Source: Clostridiaceae bacterium
GTDB taxonomy: Bacteria > Bacillota > Clostridia > Clostridiales > Clostridiaceae
Reading direction: 5' to 3'
Assembly (NCBI GenBank): GCA_003510765.1
Contig: DOKV01000026.1
Location: 1 to 11,962 of the forward strand
Length of the DNA stretch: 11,962 nt
Shown: positions 5,753 to 11,962 of the stretch, piece after piece
Position numbering within the stretch: the first letter of the stretch is position 1
Layout: every line of letters starts with the position of its first letter
Program-made: the position numbers and the translations under genes
Notes under the pieces: model-generated
What the model saw: only the letters and a program-made list of their open reading frames with translations
What the model was told of the DNA's origin: nothing
The model's database searches: none

Positions 5753-6667
5753 CTAATCTTCTCCCACGATGAGCACTTCTGTGCACAGCTCCACATTAAA
5801 CTTATCCATCACGGTGGATTGGATGTAGCTAATGAGATTGAGTACATCTCTTGCTTCTGCATGATCTTTGTTGATGACAAAACCACTATGCTTTTCAGAG
5901 ACTTGCGCACCACCTACTTGATAGCCCTTTAAACCTGCATCTTGAATGAGCTTGCCTGCATAGTGACCCGTGGGTCTTTTAAAGGTACTCCCTGCAGAAG
6001 GAAACTCTAGAGGTTGGCGATCTTCACGTCTTTTGGTCAAATCCTCAATCTTCTCTTTGATCTCTTCCTTTGAGCCTTTTTCCAGGGAAAGGACTGCATC
6101 CAGTACCACATAGTTTTTGGTCTTGATCACGGAGGTGCGATACCCCAGCTCCAAATCTTCTTTTTTCACAGTCATCACCTGGAGTTCTGGCGTAATGACT
6201 CGAACTTCTTTCAGTACGAAAGACATTTCTCCATCATAGGCCCCAGCATTCATGAAGACAGCGCCGCCTAAAGTTCCTGGAATCCCACAAGCAAATTCAA
6301 ATCCTGTGAGTCCTTCTTCGTAAGCACGGGTAGAGATGTCTTCTAAAAGTGCGCCACACTCTACGGTGATTTCTGACCCCCGCACGTGAATCCCCGAAAT
6401 TCTATCCGTCTTGATGACAATACCACGAATGCCTCCATCTTTTACCAAAAGGTTAGAGCCATTCCCAATGAGAAATGTGGGAATCTGCTGGGTACTTATA
6501 TAGTTCATAATCTTTACGAGTTTATCGACGGAATCAGGCATGACTAATACATCTGCTCTTCCACCTATTTCAAACCATGTATGATTTTTCATTGGTTCAT
6601 CTAGTAATATCTCCTCTTTGGTGAGGATGGATGCCAATGCTTCATAGGCATACAAATATTTGTTCAT
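5753..6667 (-). CDS. murB: UDP-N-acetylenolpyruvoylglucosamine reductase (MurB, type II)
   Basis: MurB is the cytoplasmic FAD enzyme that uses NADPH to reduce UDP-GlcNAc-enolpyruvate to UDP-MurNAc, the second committed step of peptidoglycan precursor synthesis. The 304-residue length and the absence of the type I insertion fit the type II form of Gram-positives. Visible motifs are G-N-G-S-N-L-L-V at 68-75 and G-I-P-G-T-L-G-G-A at 128-136 (FAD binding), Y-R-T-S at 176-179 with R177, S-A-G-S-T-F at 224-229 with the proton-donor serine S227, A-G-K-L-I near 237-241, G-G-A-Q-V-S near 252-257, and a C-terminal glutamate E297 matching the catalytic Glu. The ATG has AAGGAG eight bases ahead. It has its own promoter and terminator, so it is transcribed singly. 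Confidence 0.96.
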   Translation of the reverse strand: MNKYLYAYEALASILTKEEILLDEPMKNHTWFEIGGRADVLVMPDSVDKLVKIMNYISTQQIPTFLIGNGSNLLVKDGGIRGIVIKTDRISGIHVRGSEITVECGALLEDISTRAYEEGLTGFEFACGIPGTLGGAVFMNAGAYDGEMSFVLKEVRVITPELQVMTVKKEDLELGYRTSVIKTKNYVVLDAVLSLEKGSKEEIKEKIEDLTKRREDRQPLEFPSAGSTFKRPTGHYAGKLIQDAGLKGYQVGGAQVSEKHSGFVINKDHAEARDVLNLISYIQSTVMDKFNVELCTEVLIVGED

Positions 6668-6700
6668 TATCCGTTCTCCTTACAGTTCATTCCATCAAGC

Positions 6701-6729
6701 ATTATACACAAAATGCCCTAAGAAATAAA
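6701..6729 (-). promoter_or_regulatory. Promoter of murB
   Basis: A perfect -10 TATAAT (6701-6706) lies 17 bp from a weak -35 TTTATT (6724-6729, three of six matches). Transcription would start near 6694, with a leader of about 27 nt containing AAGGAG. Confidence 0.55.
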
Positions 6730-6738
6730 TAGAAAAGG

Positions 6739-6777
6739 CAAAAACCTTGAAAAGTTTTCAGAGTCATAGGCTTTTTC
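6739..6777 (-). terminator. Possible terminator after uvrC
   Basis: On the minus strand AAAAAGCCT (6768-6776, one bulged G) can pair with AGGTTTTT (6740-6747). An inner perfect repeat TGAAAA-C-TTTTCA (6748-6760) lies in the apical part. The T-rich run TTTTTGCCTTTT follows. The stem is AT-rich and the T run is shared with it, so it is weaker than the other three terminators in the window. The position, between uvrC and the murB promoter, supports the call. Confidence 0.45.
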
Positions 6778-6851
6778 TCATCTTTCTCTCCTTCTATCTT
6801 ACCTTAAATCTACAGAAAAAGGTGAAAATTTCATGACAAGGATGCGCCAAA

Positions 6852-8720
6852 TTACTGCTTTTCTCCATGGAAATATTTCCGAATGCTCCGAGCCGTTTCT
6901 TCATCAATCCCTGGCGTTTTGGAGAGTTCTACCAAGGAAGCTTGTCTAATGGCCTCAATAGATCCAAACTTTAGCATAAGATTCTTTCGCCTCTTGGCCC
7001 CCACTCGGGGAATGTCTTCCAAAATAGAGTGCAGCGTTCTTTTGTCTCGAAGGGTTCGGTGATAGGTGATGGCAAAACGATGGACTTCATCTTGAATTCT
7101 TGTGAGTAGATTCTTGGCCTCTCCTCGTCCCTTTAAGCTATACTCCACACCTTCATAAATGATGCCTCTGGACCGATGGGCCTCGTCCTTTACTAGCCCT
7201 ATGATGGGAATCTCCAGGTTTAAGTCCCGCAAAACCTCTTTGGCAATATTCACCTGGCCCTTGCCTCCATCCATGATGAGAAGATCCGGGAAGATGGAGA
7301 ACTTGCCTTGAGTATATTCTAGCTTCCTCTCCTGTATTTCCATCACTTCTTTCAGGCCCCGTTGGAATCTCCTGGTTAAGATCTCCCGCATGGAGTCATA
7401 ATCATTGGCACCTTTGACCGTTTTGATTTTAAAACGCCTATAATCACTTTTCTTAAACTTACGCCCTTCGTAGACGATCATGGTCCCCACAGAGTCCACT
7501 CCTTGAATGTTGGAGATGTCAAAGGCTTCCATGCGTTCTGGTAAATCTTCTAGCTCAAGAAGGGTGGCCAGTTCTTCTAAAGCACGCATATTTTGGTCAT
7601 ATTCACTAAGGATCTTCTCTTTAAATTGTTCCAAGGTGGCTCGAGCATTGCTTTCCGCCAAGGAGAGCATGTTGAGCTTCGGTCCTCTTTTAGGGGAGAG
7701 AAGCTCCACACCTTTACCTCTTCGCATCTCTAGCCATTCTTTTAGTATGGGATCTTCCACCGGGAGCCTGGTGTAGATATTTTTAGGTACAAAGGCCGTA
7801 CCACTATAATAGCTCTTCATGAACTCTTCCAAGAGTACTTGGTCTTCTTCTTTGGCAAAGCTCTTCAAAATATGATGTTCTCTACCCATGAGTTTTCCAT
7901 CACGTACAGTGAAGACCTGTACCGATACATCTTCCTCATCTTTGAACAGTCCAATGTAATCTTCATCATGAATTTTTCCCGTGAATACTTTTTGCTTTTG
8001 AACAGTTTTTTCAATGGATAAAAGCTTGTCACGAAGCTTCGCTGCTTGCTCAAAATCCAGTGCCTCCGCAGCTTTCATCATGTCTTCTTTCAAGGACTTT
8101 TTCACCACCACATCTTTGCCTTCCAAAAGCCTGATGATGTCTTCAATCATGAGTCCGTAATCCTTCTTATTGATATACCCAGCACAGGGGGCTTTACACA
8201 GTCCCAAGTGATAGTTCAAGCACGGTTTTTGAGGTGCCCCCATCTCCAAGATGACTCTTTTACAAGTGCGAATGGGATAGATTTTTTTGATGGTGTCTAA
8301 GGTTTCATGCACCGCCGTCACATCCGTATAGGGCCCAAAATAGCGATTGCCATCCTTGGCATAGGTTCTTGTGACATAAACCCTTGGAAAATCTTCGTTG
8401 GTGGTGATCTTTATAAAGGGAAAATGCTTGTCATCCTTTAATAAGACATTGTACCGAGGACTGTATTTCTTGATGAGATTCATCTCCAAGATCAGCGCTT
8501 CCATCTCACTGTCCGTGAGAATATACTCAAACTCCACCACCTTACTCACCATGATTCGGGTTTTCTCCGAGTGGTTTTTGGTGTTTTGGAAGTAAGACTT
8601 CACACGTTTTTTAAGACTCTTCGCCTTGCCCACATAAATGATCTCACCCAATTCATTTTTCATGAGATACACGCCAGGTTCATCCGGGAGTATACCTAAT
8701 TGATACTCAAAATCAAACAC
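6852..8720 (-). CDS. uvrC: Excinuclease ABC subunit C (UvrC)
   Basis: UvrC makes both incisions in nucleotide excision repair after UvrA/UvrB mark the lesion. The 622-residue product has all domains. The GIY-YIG nuclease is at about 12-95, with G-V-Y (16-18), Y29-V-G and R39. Four cysteines (C153, C167, C175, C179) match the iron-sulfur cluster ligands known in bacterial UvrC. A UVR/UvrB-interaction segment lies near 207-242. The RNase H-like 5' nuclease has a D-D-H triad at D401 (F-D-I-S-N), D484 (M-D-G-G-K-G-Q) and H547 (E-V-H-R-F). A tandem helix-hairpin-helix region covers about 565-617. The start codon is GTG; AGGTGA, which contains the pbpA stop codon, lies four bases ahead. It is the last gene of the FHA-SEDS-PBP operon and is separated from pbpA by 4 bp. 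Confidence 0.97.
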   Translation of the reverse strand: MFDFEYQLGILPDEPGVYLMKNELGEIIYVGKAKSLKKRVKSYFQNTKNHSEKTRIMVSKVVEFEYILTDSEMEALILEMNLIKKYSPRYNVLLKDDKHFPFIKITTNEDFPRVYVTRTYAKDGNRYFGPYTDVTAVHETLDTIKKIYPIRTCKRVILEMGAPQKPCLNYHLGLCKAPCAGYINKKDYGLMIEDIIRLLEGKDVVVKKSLKEDMMKAAEALDFEQAAKLRDKLLSIEKTVQKQKVFTGKIHDEDYIGLFKDEEDVSVQVFTVRDGKLMGREHHILKSFAKEEDQVLLEEFMKSYYSGTAFVPKNIYTRLPVEDPILKEWLEMRRGKGVELLSPKRGPKLNMLSLAESNARATLEQFKEKILSEYDQNMRALEELATLLELEDLPERMEAFDISNIQGVDSVGTMIVYEGRKFKKSDYRRFKIKTVKGANDYDSMREILTRRFQRGLKEVMEIQERKLEYTQGKFSIFPDLLIMDGGKGQVNIAKEVLRDLNLEIPIIGLVKDEAHRSRGIIYEGVEYSLKGRGEAKNLLTRIQDEVHRFAITYHRTLRDKRTLHSILEDIPRVGAKRRKNLMLKFGSIEAIRQASLVELSKTPGIDEETARSIRKYFHGEKQ

Positions 8721-8724
8721 TTTA

Positions 8725-8730
8725 TCACCT
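8725..8730 (-). promoter_or_regulatory. uvrC ribosome binding site overlapping the pbpA stop codon
   Basis: AGGTGA lies four bases before the GTG start of uvrC, and its last three bases are the TGA stop of the upstream PBP gene. Terminating ribosomes are therefore placed at the uvrC initiation site, which suggests translational coupling. Confidence 0.7.
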
Positions 8731-10221
8731 ATTATTCATATACCAAGTCATAAGTTCTGCTGCAATGGAGGCTGCTTTCTCAATGCCTGAGCCGCCATCA
8801 ATGACCACCACCGCAATGGCAATCTTAGGGTCTTCAAAGGGCGCAAAGCCTGTGAACCAAGAGTTCACCACATTAATACTTTCTCCACTGGTCAAGAGAT
8901 ATCGATCCTCTGCGGTTCCTGTTTTCCCCGCCCCACGAATATCTGCCAACATGTTCATATTGGGATGGTTACTGCTGTCCACGTTGTTTTTCATATAAGC
9001 CTTCACCCGATGAGCTGTGTCCACTGAGGCTACACTCTTATATAAGGTGGGATCATATTTTTCTTTGGTGGTTCCATCATATCGTAGAATGGAACGCACA
9101 ATTCTTGGGGTCATGAGGTCCCCATCATTGGCAATGCCTGAGGTGACCATGGCCATTTGTAAGGGCGATGCTGCAACACCGTTTTGCCCAACGCCTGAAG
9201 AGGCCAAGGCACCTTCTTCTTCCTTTTGGAAAGGCGTCACTTGAGATTTTCCCGTATAGAGGAAAGGCGCTTCCAGCACTTCATTAAAGCCAAAACGCTC
9301 TGCCACTCCAGCGAGGACATTCCCACCAAGCTCTATGGCTAGAGAGCCAAACACCACATTGGAGGACACGGCAAAGGCCCTTTGAAGATCGATGCGACCA
9401 TGTTTGATGCCATTGATGTTGGGGAGGTTTTGTCCGTTTTGTACCACCAGAACCCCTTCATCCACAAAGGTCCTGGTATCCACATCCTTGAGTCTTTCTA
9501 AAGCTGCCAAGAGGGTAATGATCTTAAAGGTAGACCCCGGAGCATAAGCCCCTTGGGCTGCTTGGTTGATGAAAACCCCATCATCATAGTTTTTTTCGTT
9601 GAGCTTTTCAAAATCTTCATTCAATCGATTGGGGTCATAGCTAGGTCGATTGACCATGGCTAAAATTTCACCAGTTTTAGGATTCATGGCCACAAGAGAG
9701 CCTTTCTCCCCCAGCTCATCACCAAATAAATCATAAGCCCGCCATTGAAGCTCTTGGTCTAAGGTGGTGACCACACTATTGCCTTCTTTACTTCGATGCA
9801 AAATGGAGGCAGGATTTCTCAAAAGTTCTTCCAAGGAATCCCTGGTGAAAGAATAGGTAAATTCATCAGTCATAAGCACCTCATCCATGGCATGCTCTAG
9901 CCCTGTGCGAACCGAACCCATCTCGTAGCCAAGCACTTGAGCAAAAGCTTCTTTTCCCGCGTAGCTGCGTACCTGCTTATTGCTAGAAACGCGCTCACTG
10001 GAGGATAACACCCGCCCATGTCGATCAAAGAAGGTGCCCCGTAGAATTTCATTTCGTGCCACTTGCATGCGGACATTTCCTGGCTTTTTCGCAATTTCTT
10101 CTGCCATGACGGACTGAAAGTAGAGCATATACCCCATGATGCCCACAAAGAGCATCAAAATCACAGCGGAGATGATCTTAATATTTTGATTCAAAGCTTT
10201 TTTTCTCTCTTGTTCAGTCAA
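8725..10221 (-). CDS. pbpA: Class B penicillin-binding protein (PbpA-like transpeptidase)
   Basis: This is a membrane-anchored D,D-transpeptidase that cross-links peptidoglycan, expected to work with the SEDS polymerase encoded just upstream. The 498-residue protein has a short cytoplasmic tail, one signal-anchor helix at about 15-36, a short linker/dimerisation region (about 50-145) and a transpeptidase domain with all three active-site motifs: S230-T-F-K233, S286-S-N288 and K433-T-G435. Size and layout resemble mycobacterial PbpA rather than the longer PBP2/PBP3 forms with PASTA repeats, which are absent. The start is TTG, directly after the SEDS gene's TAA with no spacer, and has GGAGG eight bases ahead (10230-10234). 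No alternative ATG lies upstream of the membrane helix. Whether it acts in elongation, division or sporulation cannot be told from the sequence. Confidence 0.93.
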   Translation of the reverse strand: MTEQERKKALNQNIKIISAVILMLFVGIMGYMLYFQSVMAEEIAKKPGNVRMQVARNEILRGTFFDRHGRVLSSSERVSSNKQVRSYAGKEAFAQVLGYEMGSVRTGLEHAMDEVLMTDEFTYSFTRDSLEELLRNPASILHRSKEGNSVVTTLDQELQWRAYDLFGDELGEKGSLVAMNPKTGEILAMVNRPSYDPNRLNEDFEKLNEKNYDDGVFINQAAQGAYAPGSTFKIITLLAALERLKDVDTRTFVDEGVLVVQNGQNLPNINGIKHGRIDLQRAFAVSSNVVFGSLAIELGGNVLAGVAERFGFNEVLEAPFLYTGKSQVTPFQKEEEGALASSGVGQNGVAASPLQMAMVTSGIANDGDLMTPRIVRSILRYDGTTKEKYDPTLYKSVASVDTAHRVKAYMKNNVDSSNHPNMNMLADIRGAGKTGTAEDRYLLTSGESINVVNSWFTGFAPFEDPKIAIAVVVIDGGSGIEKAASIAAELMTWYMNNR

Positions 10222-11418
10222 TTAAACCGCCTCCTCTGAAATTTTTTGGATGATGCCCAAGCTAAAGAACACCGTAAGCATGGAAGTACCTCCATAACTG
10301 ATCAGTGGCAGTGTAATCCCTGTAAGGGGAATCATATTCAGCACCCCACCAATGATGACGATGACTTGCATGGCAATCATCACTGAAAATCCCACGGCCA
10401 AGAGGGATGTGAATGCAGAATGTGCTTTCAGCGCACTTCGAATGTTTCGATAGAAGAGGAGAAAATACAAAATCAAAATGCCAAAGGCAAAGATCATGCC
10501 CAGCTCCTCCACAATCACCGCAAAGATGTAATCAGACTCTCTCACAGGAATGTGCTCTGGAGAACCAAAACCCAGGCCTCTGCCAAACAATCCACCCGAA
10601 GCCATGGCATAAAGACCTTGCACAATTTGATAGCTCTCATTTTGGGCATAAAGCCAAGGATCTCGCCAAATCACTACACGGTTTCGTATATGAGGGAATA
10701 CATAGTAACTCAGTACTGCACCAAGGGAGCCCAGCGCTGTGGCTGCCAGCACATACTTCACTTTGGACGTGGTTGCATAAATCATGGCCAGTGCAATGAA
10801 GGCAAAAATCATGGCAGATCCCAAATCTCTTTGTAGAACCATGAACCCTAAGGATATGGCCACAATGATCCCTGGCTCAATGAGGGACTTGAGATTTTTA
10901 AAGCTCTGAAGACTACTAGCCAAATAAAACACAAAGAAAATCTTCCCAAACTCAGAGGGTTGAAAAGAAATGAATCCAAGATCCACCCAGTTTTTCGCCC
11001 CAAACCGTGTTTCCCCGATGAACGTAGCCATGGCCATAAACACCACAGTGCCCACCAAGTATAGATACCGATACTTCATGAATCGCTTCAAGTCTGGCAA
11101 AATGATCACCAAGGAGATGAAAGCACTGATGCCCATGATAAACCAGAGCACCTGACGTACCGCTGTAGCTGGATTTAATCGATAAAGCACTGCAATGCCA
11201 ATGACTGGGAGCACCGACACAAAGGTCACCAAAAATTTATCCCCACTGGTGAAAAACTTGTTGATGACAAAATGGGCATAGGCAATGAGCACACACATCA
11301 CCCCAGCCATCATCAGTGCACCCACATCAAACACTGGCTGAATGTAGGCAATATTAAAAAATAGCCCAAAGGTCAATAAAAAGATGGGCACAAGCATCCG
11401 AATTTTCTTATCTCTCAT
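10222..11418 (-). CDS. SEDS-family peptidoglycan glycosyltransferase (FtsW/RodA/SpoVE type)
   Basis: SEDS proteins are polytopic membrane enzymes that polymerise glycan strands from lipid II together with a class B PBP. This 398-residue protein has about ten hydrophobic segments. Signature motifs are Q-P-S-E-F-G-K at 153-159, W-R-D-P-W at 251-255, the G-L-Y-A-M-A-S-G-G-L-F-G-R-G-L-G stretch at 268-283, and P-L-I-S-Y-G-G-T-S at 371-379. D296 in E-S-D-Y-I-F-A aligns by context with the catalytic Asp of RodA. The ATG has AGGAGG five bases ahead, and the FHA gene's TAG stop overlaps this ribosome binding site. Pairing with the adjacent pbpA-like gene suggests a dedicated SEDS-bPBP pair. FtsW, RodA and SpoVE are hard to tell apart, so no symbol is given. 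Confidence 0.93.
   Translation of the reverse strand: MRDKKIRMLVPIFLLTFGLFFNIAYIQPVFDVGALMMAGVMCVLIAYAHFVINKFFTSGDKFLVTFVSVLPVIGIAVLYRLNPATAVRQVLWFIMGISAFISLVIILPDLKRFMKYRYLYLVGTVVFMAMATFIGETRFGAKNWVDLGFISFQPSEFGKIFFVFYLASSLQSFKNLKSLIEPGIIVAISLGFMVLQRDLGSAMIFAFIALAMIYATTSKVKYVLAATALGSLGAVLSYYVFPHIRNRVVIWRDPWLYAQNESYQIVQGLYAMASGGLFGRGLGFGSPEHIPVRESDYIFAVIVEELGMIFAFGILILYFLLFYRNIRSALKAHSAFTSLLAVGFSVMIAMQVIVIIGGVLNMIPLTGITLPLISYGGTSMLTVFFSLGIIQKISEEAV
10230..10234 (-). promoter_or_regulatory. Ribosome binding site supporting a TTG start for pbpA
   Basis: GGAGG lies inside the end of the SEDS coding sequence, eight bases before the TTG at 10221. It supports initiation at TTG immediately after the upstream stop codon. 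Confidence 0.65.
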
Positions 11419-11426
11419 GGTGCCTC

Positions 11427-11855
11427 CTAAGACCCTTTTACTTTCAGGGCCAAATTTCCTACTTTGATCACGTCATTTTTCTTCAAATAGGTTTTTTGGG
11501 TAAGCTTTTTCCCATTGAGCAGGGTGCCATTGGTAGAGCCCTTGTCTTCCAAGACAAATCGTCCTTCATGAGGGAAAATGCTAAAATGTGTACCAGACAC
11601 ATAAGGATCCTCTAAAACCACCGTATTTTCCTCTTTGCGCCCAAAGGTTGTCTCTTCTTTCAGATGAAACATGCCCCCTTCCTTCAGGGCATAGTTCTCT
11701 CCCTTTTGTACCACTTCAAGTCTTAAGGTTTTTTGTGCCAATGGATCCTCCCCCATGTCTTTGGACATGAGTAGTAGGGACCGAAGAATGATATAAAATA
11801 AAATTATGACGAAAAAGCCTGTGAATACCAAGCCGATGAGTCTTTCAAATTCCAT
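11427..11855 (-). CDS. Membrane-anchored FHA-domain protein
   Basis: FHA domains bind phosphothreonine peptides and often link Ser/Thr kinase signalling to cell-wall enzymes. The 142-residue protein has one N-terminal membrane helix (about 6-30), a short linker, and an FHA domain covering about 60-140. The domain carries the conserved phosphate-contacting residues: G-R in F-G-R-K, S-G-T-H, and K-G-S-T-N-G-T followed by L-N-G. With a short N-terminal tail, the domain is expected in the cytoplasm. It is the first gene of the operon with SEDS, PBP and uvrC, and its ATG has a near-consensus AAAGGAGG site. The arrangement recalls the actinobacterial fha-rodA-pbpA-pkn cluster, but no kinase or phosphatase gene is in the window. 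The partner phosphoprotein is unknown. Confidence 0.92.
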   Translation of the reverse strand: MEFERLIGLVFTGFFVIILFYIILRSLLLMSKDMGEDPLAQKTLRLEVVQKGENYALKEGGMFHLKEETTFGRKEENTVVLEDPYVSGTHFSIFPHEGRFVLEDKGSTNGTLLNGKKLTQKTYLKKNDVIKVGNLALKVKGS

Positions 11856-11945
11856 AGGAACCTCCTTTTAGTACATGCTTTTTTCTCTATTTTACTTGGG
11901 AATCATTAACAAACTTTGAAAACGCACTGAATTTCCGTTGGGTCT

Positions 11946-11954
11946 ATTATACCA
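11946..11954 (-). promoter_or_regulatory. Extended -10 promoter for the FHA-SEDS-PBP-uvrC operon
   Basis: The minus strand shows TGG-TATAAT, a perfect -10 hexamer (11946-11951) with the TGn extension. The -35 would lie outside the window. Transcription would start near 11939, giving a leader of about 84 nt before the FHA gene, in which I see no clear riboswitch or terminator. Confidence 0.6.
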
Positions 11955-11962
11955 AAGCCACC

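Noticed and set aside
7507..7776. Plus-strand open frame of 89 codons opposite uvrC
   Set aside because: It is a serine- and arginine-rich shadow of the reverse-complemented uvrC reading frame with no family resemblance.
10413..10836. Two overlapping plus-strand open frames of 128 and 138 codons opposite the SEDS gene
   Set aside because: They are antisense to a clearly conserved membrane protein, with no recognisable domain or convincing ribosome binding site; their composition is that of a reversed hydrophobic gene.
11856..11939. Possible riboswitch in the 84-nt leader of the FHA operon
   Set aside because: The leader is AT-rich, with only a trivial CAAA-G-TTTG repeat and no terminator or known aptamer motif.

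Overview
The window is an ordinary-looking chromosomal housekeeping segment of a low-to-moderate GC Gram-positive bacterium, most likely a member of the Clostridia. This rests on three things: a membrane-anchored YvcK next to WhiA, a YtoI-type HTH-DRTGG-CBS-hotdog protein, and an FHA / SEDS / class B PBP / uvrC gene string with strong Shine-Dalgarno sites. Every gene is on the minus strand, so transcription runs from high to low coordinates. There is no rRNA, tRNA, CRISPR array, insertion sequence or phage gene.

In transcription order the layout is as follows. (1) 11954 to 6852 is a four-gene cell-wall operon with an extended -10 promoter at the right edge: an FHA-domain membrane protein, a SEDS (FtsW/RodA family) glycan polymerase, a class B penicillin-binding protein and uvrC. 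The junctions are 8, 0 and 4 bp. The pbpA-like gene starts with TTG and uvrC with GTG, each with a good ribosome binding site. A weak terminator-like hairpin follows. (2) 6729 to 5695 is murB alone, with its own promoter and a strong terminator. (3) 5658 to 3951 is hisC plus a small two-helix zinc-ribbon protein, with a promoter of TTGATT-17 bp-TATCAT and a terminator. (4) 3938 to 2479 is yvcK (glmR) alone, with an extended -10 promoter packed against the preceding terminator and its own terminator. (5) 2436 to 91 is whiA and a ytoI-like regulator, overlapping by one base (TAATG). (6) 29 to 1 is the first nine codons of a further gene, probably a Dabb-family protein, with its own likely promoter inside a perfect palindrome.

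Functionally, most genes serve envelope synthesis and its regulation. MurB makes UDP-MurNAc, SEDS and PBP polymerise and cross-link glycan, YvcK ties carbon flux to UDP-GlcNAc supply, and the FHA protein may read Thr phosphorylation. UvrC (excision repair) and HisC (amino-acid transamination) are passengers. The usual rapZ (yvcJ) gene between murB and yvcK is missing, and hisC plus the zinc-ribbon gene occupy its place. I found no clearly novel system. The points most worth a second look are the rapZ replacement, the uncharacterised zinc-ribbon protein, the coupled whiA/ytoI pair, the kinase-less FHA-SEDS-PBP module, and small sequence features such as a perfect 14-bp tandem duplication over a stop codon.
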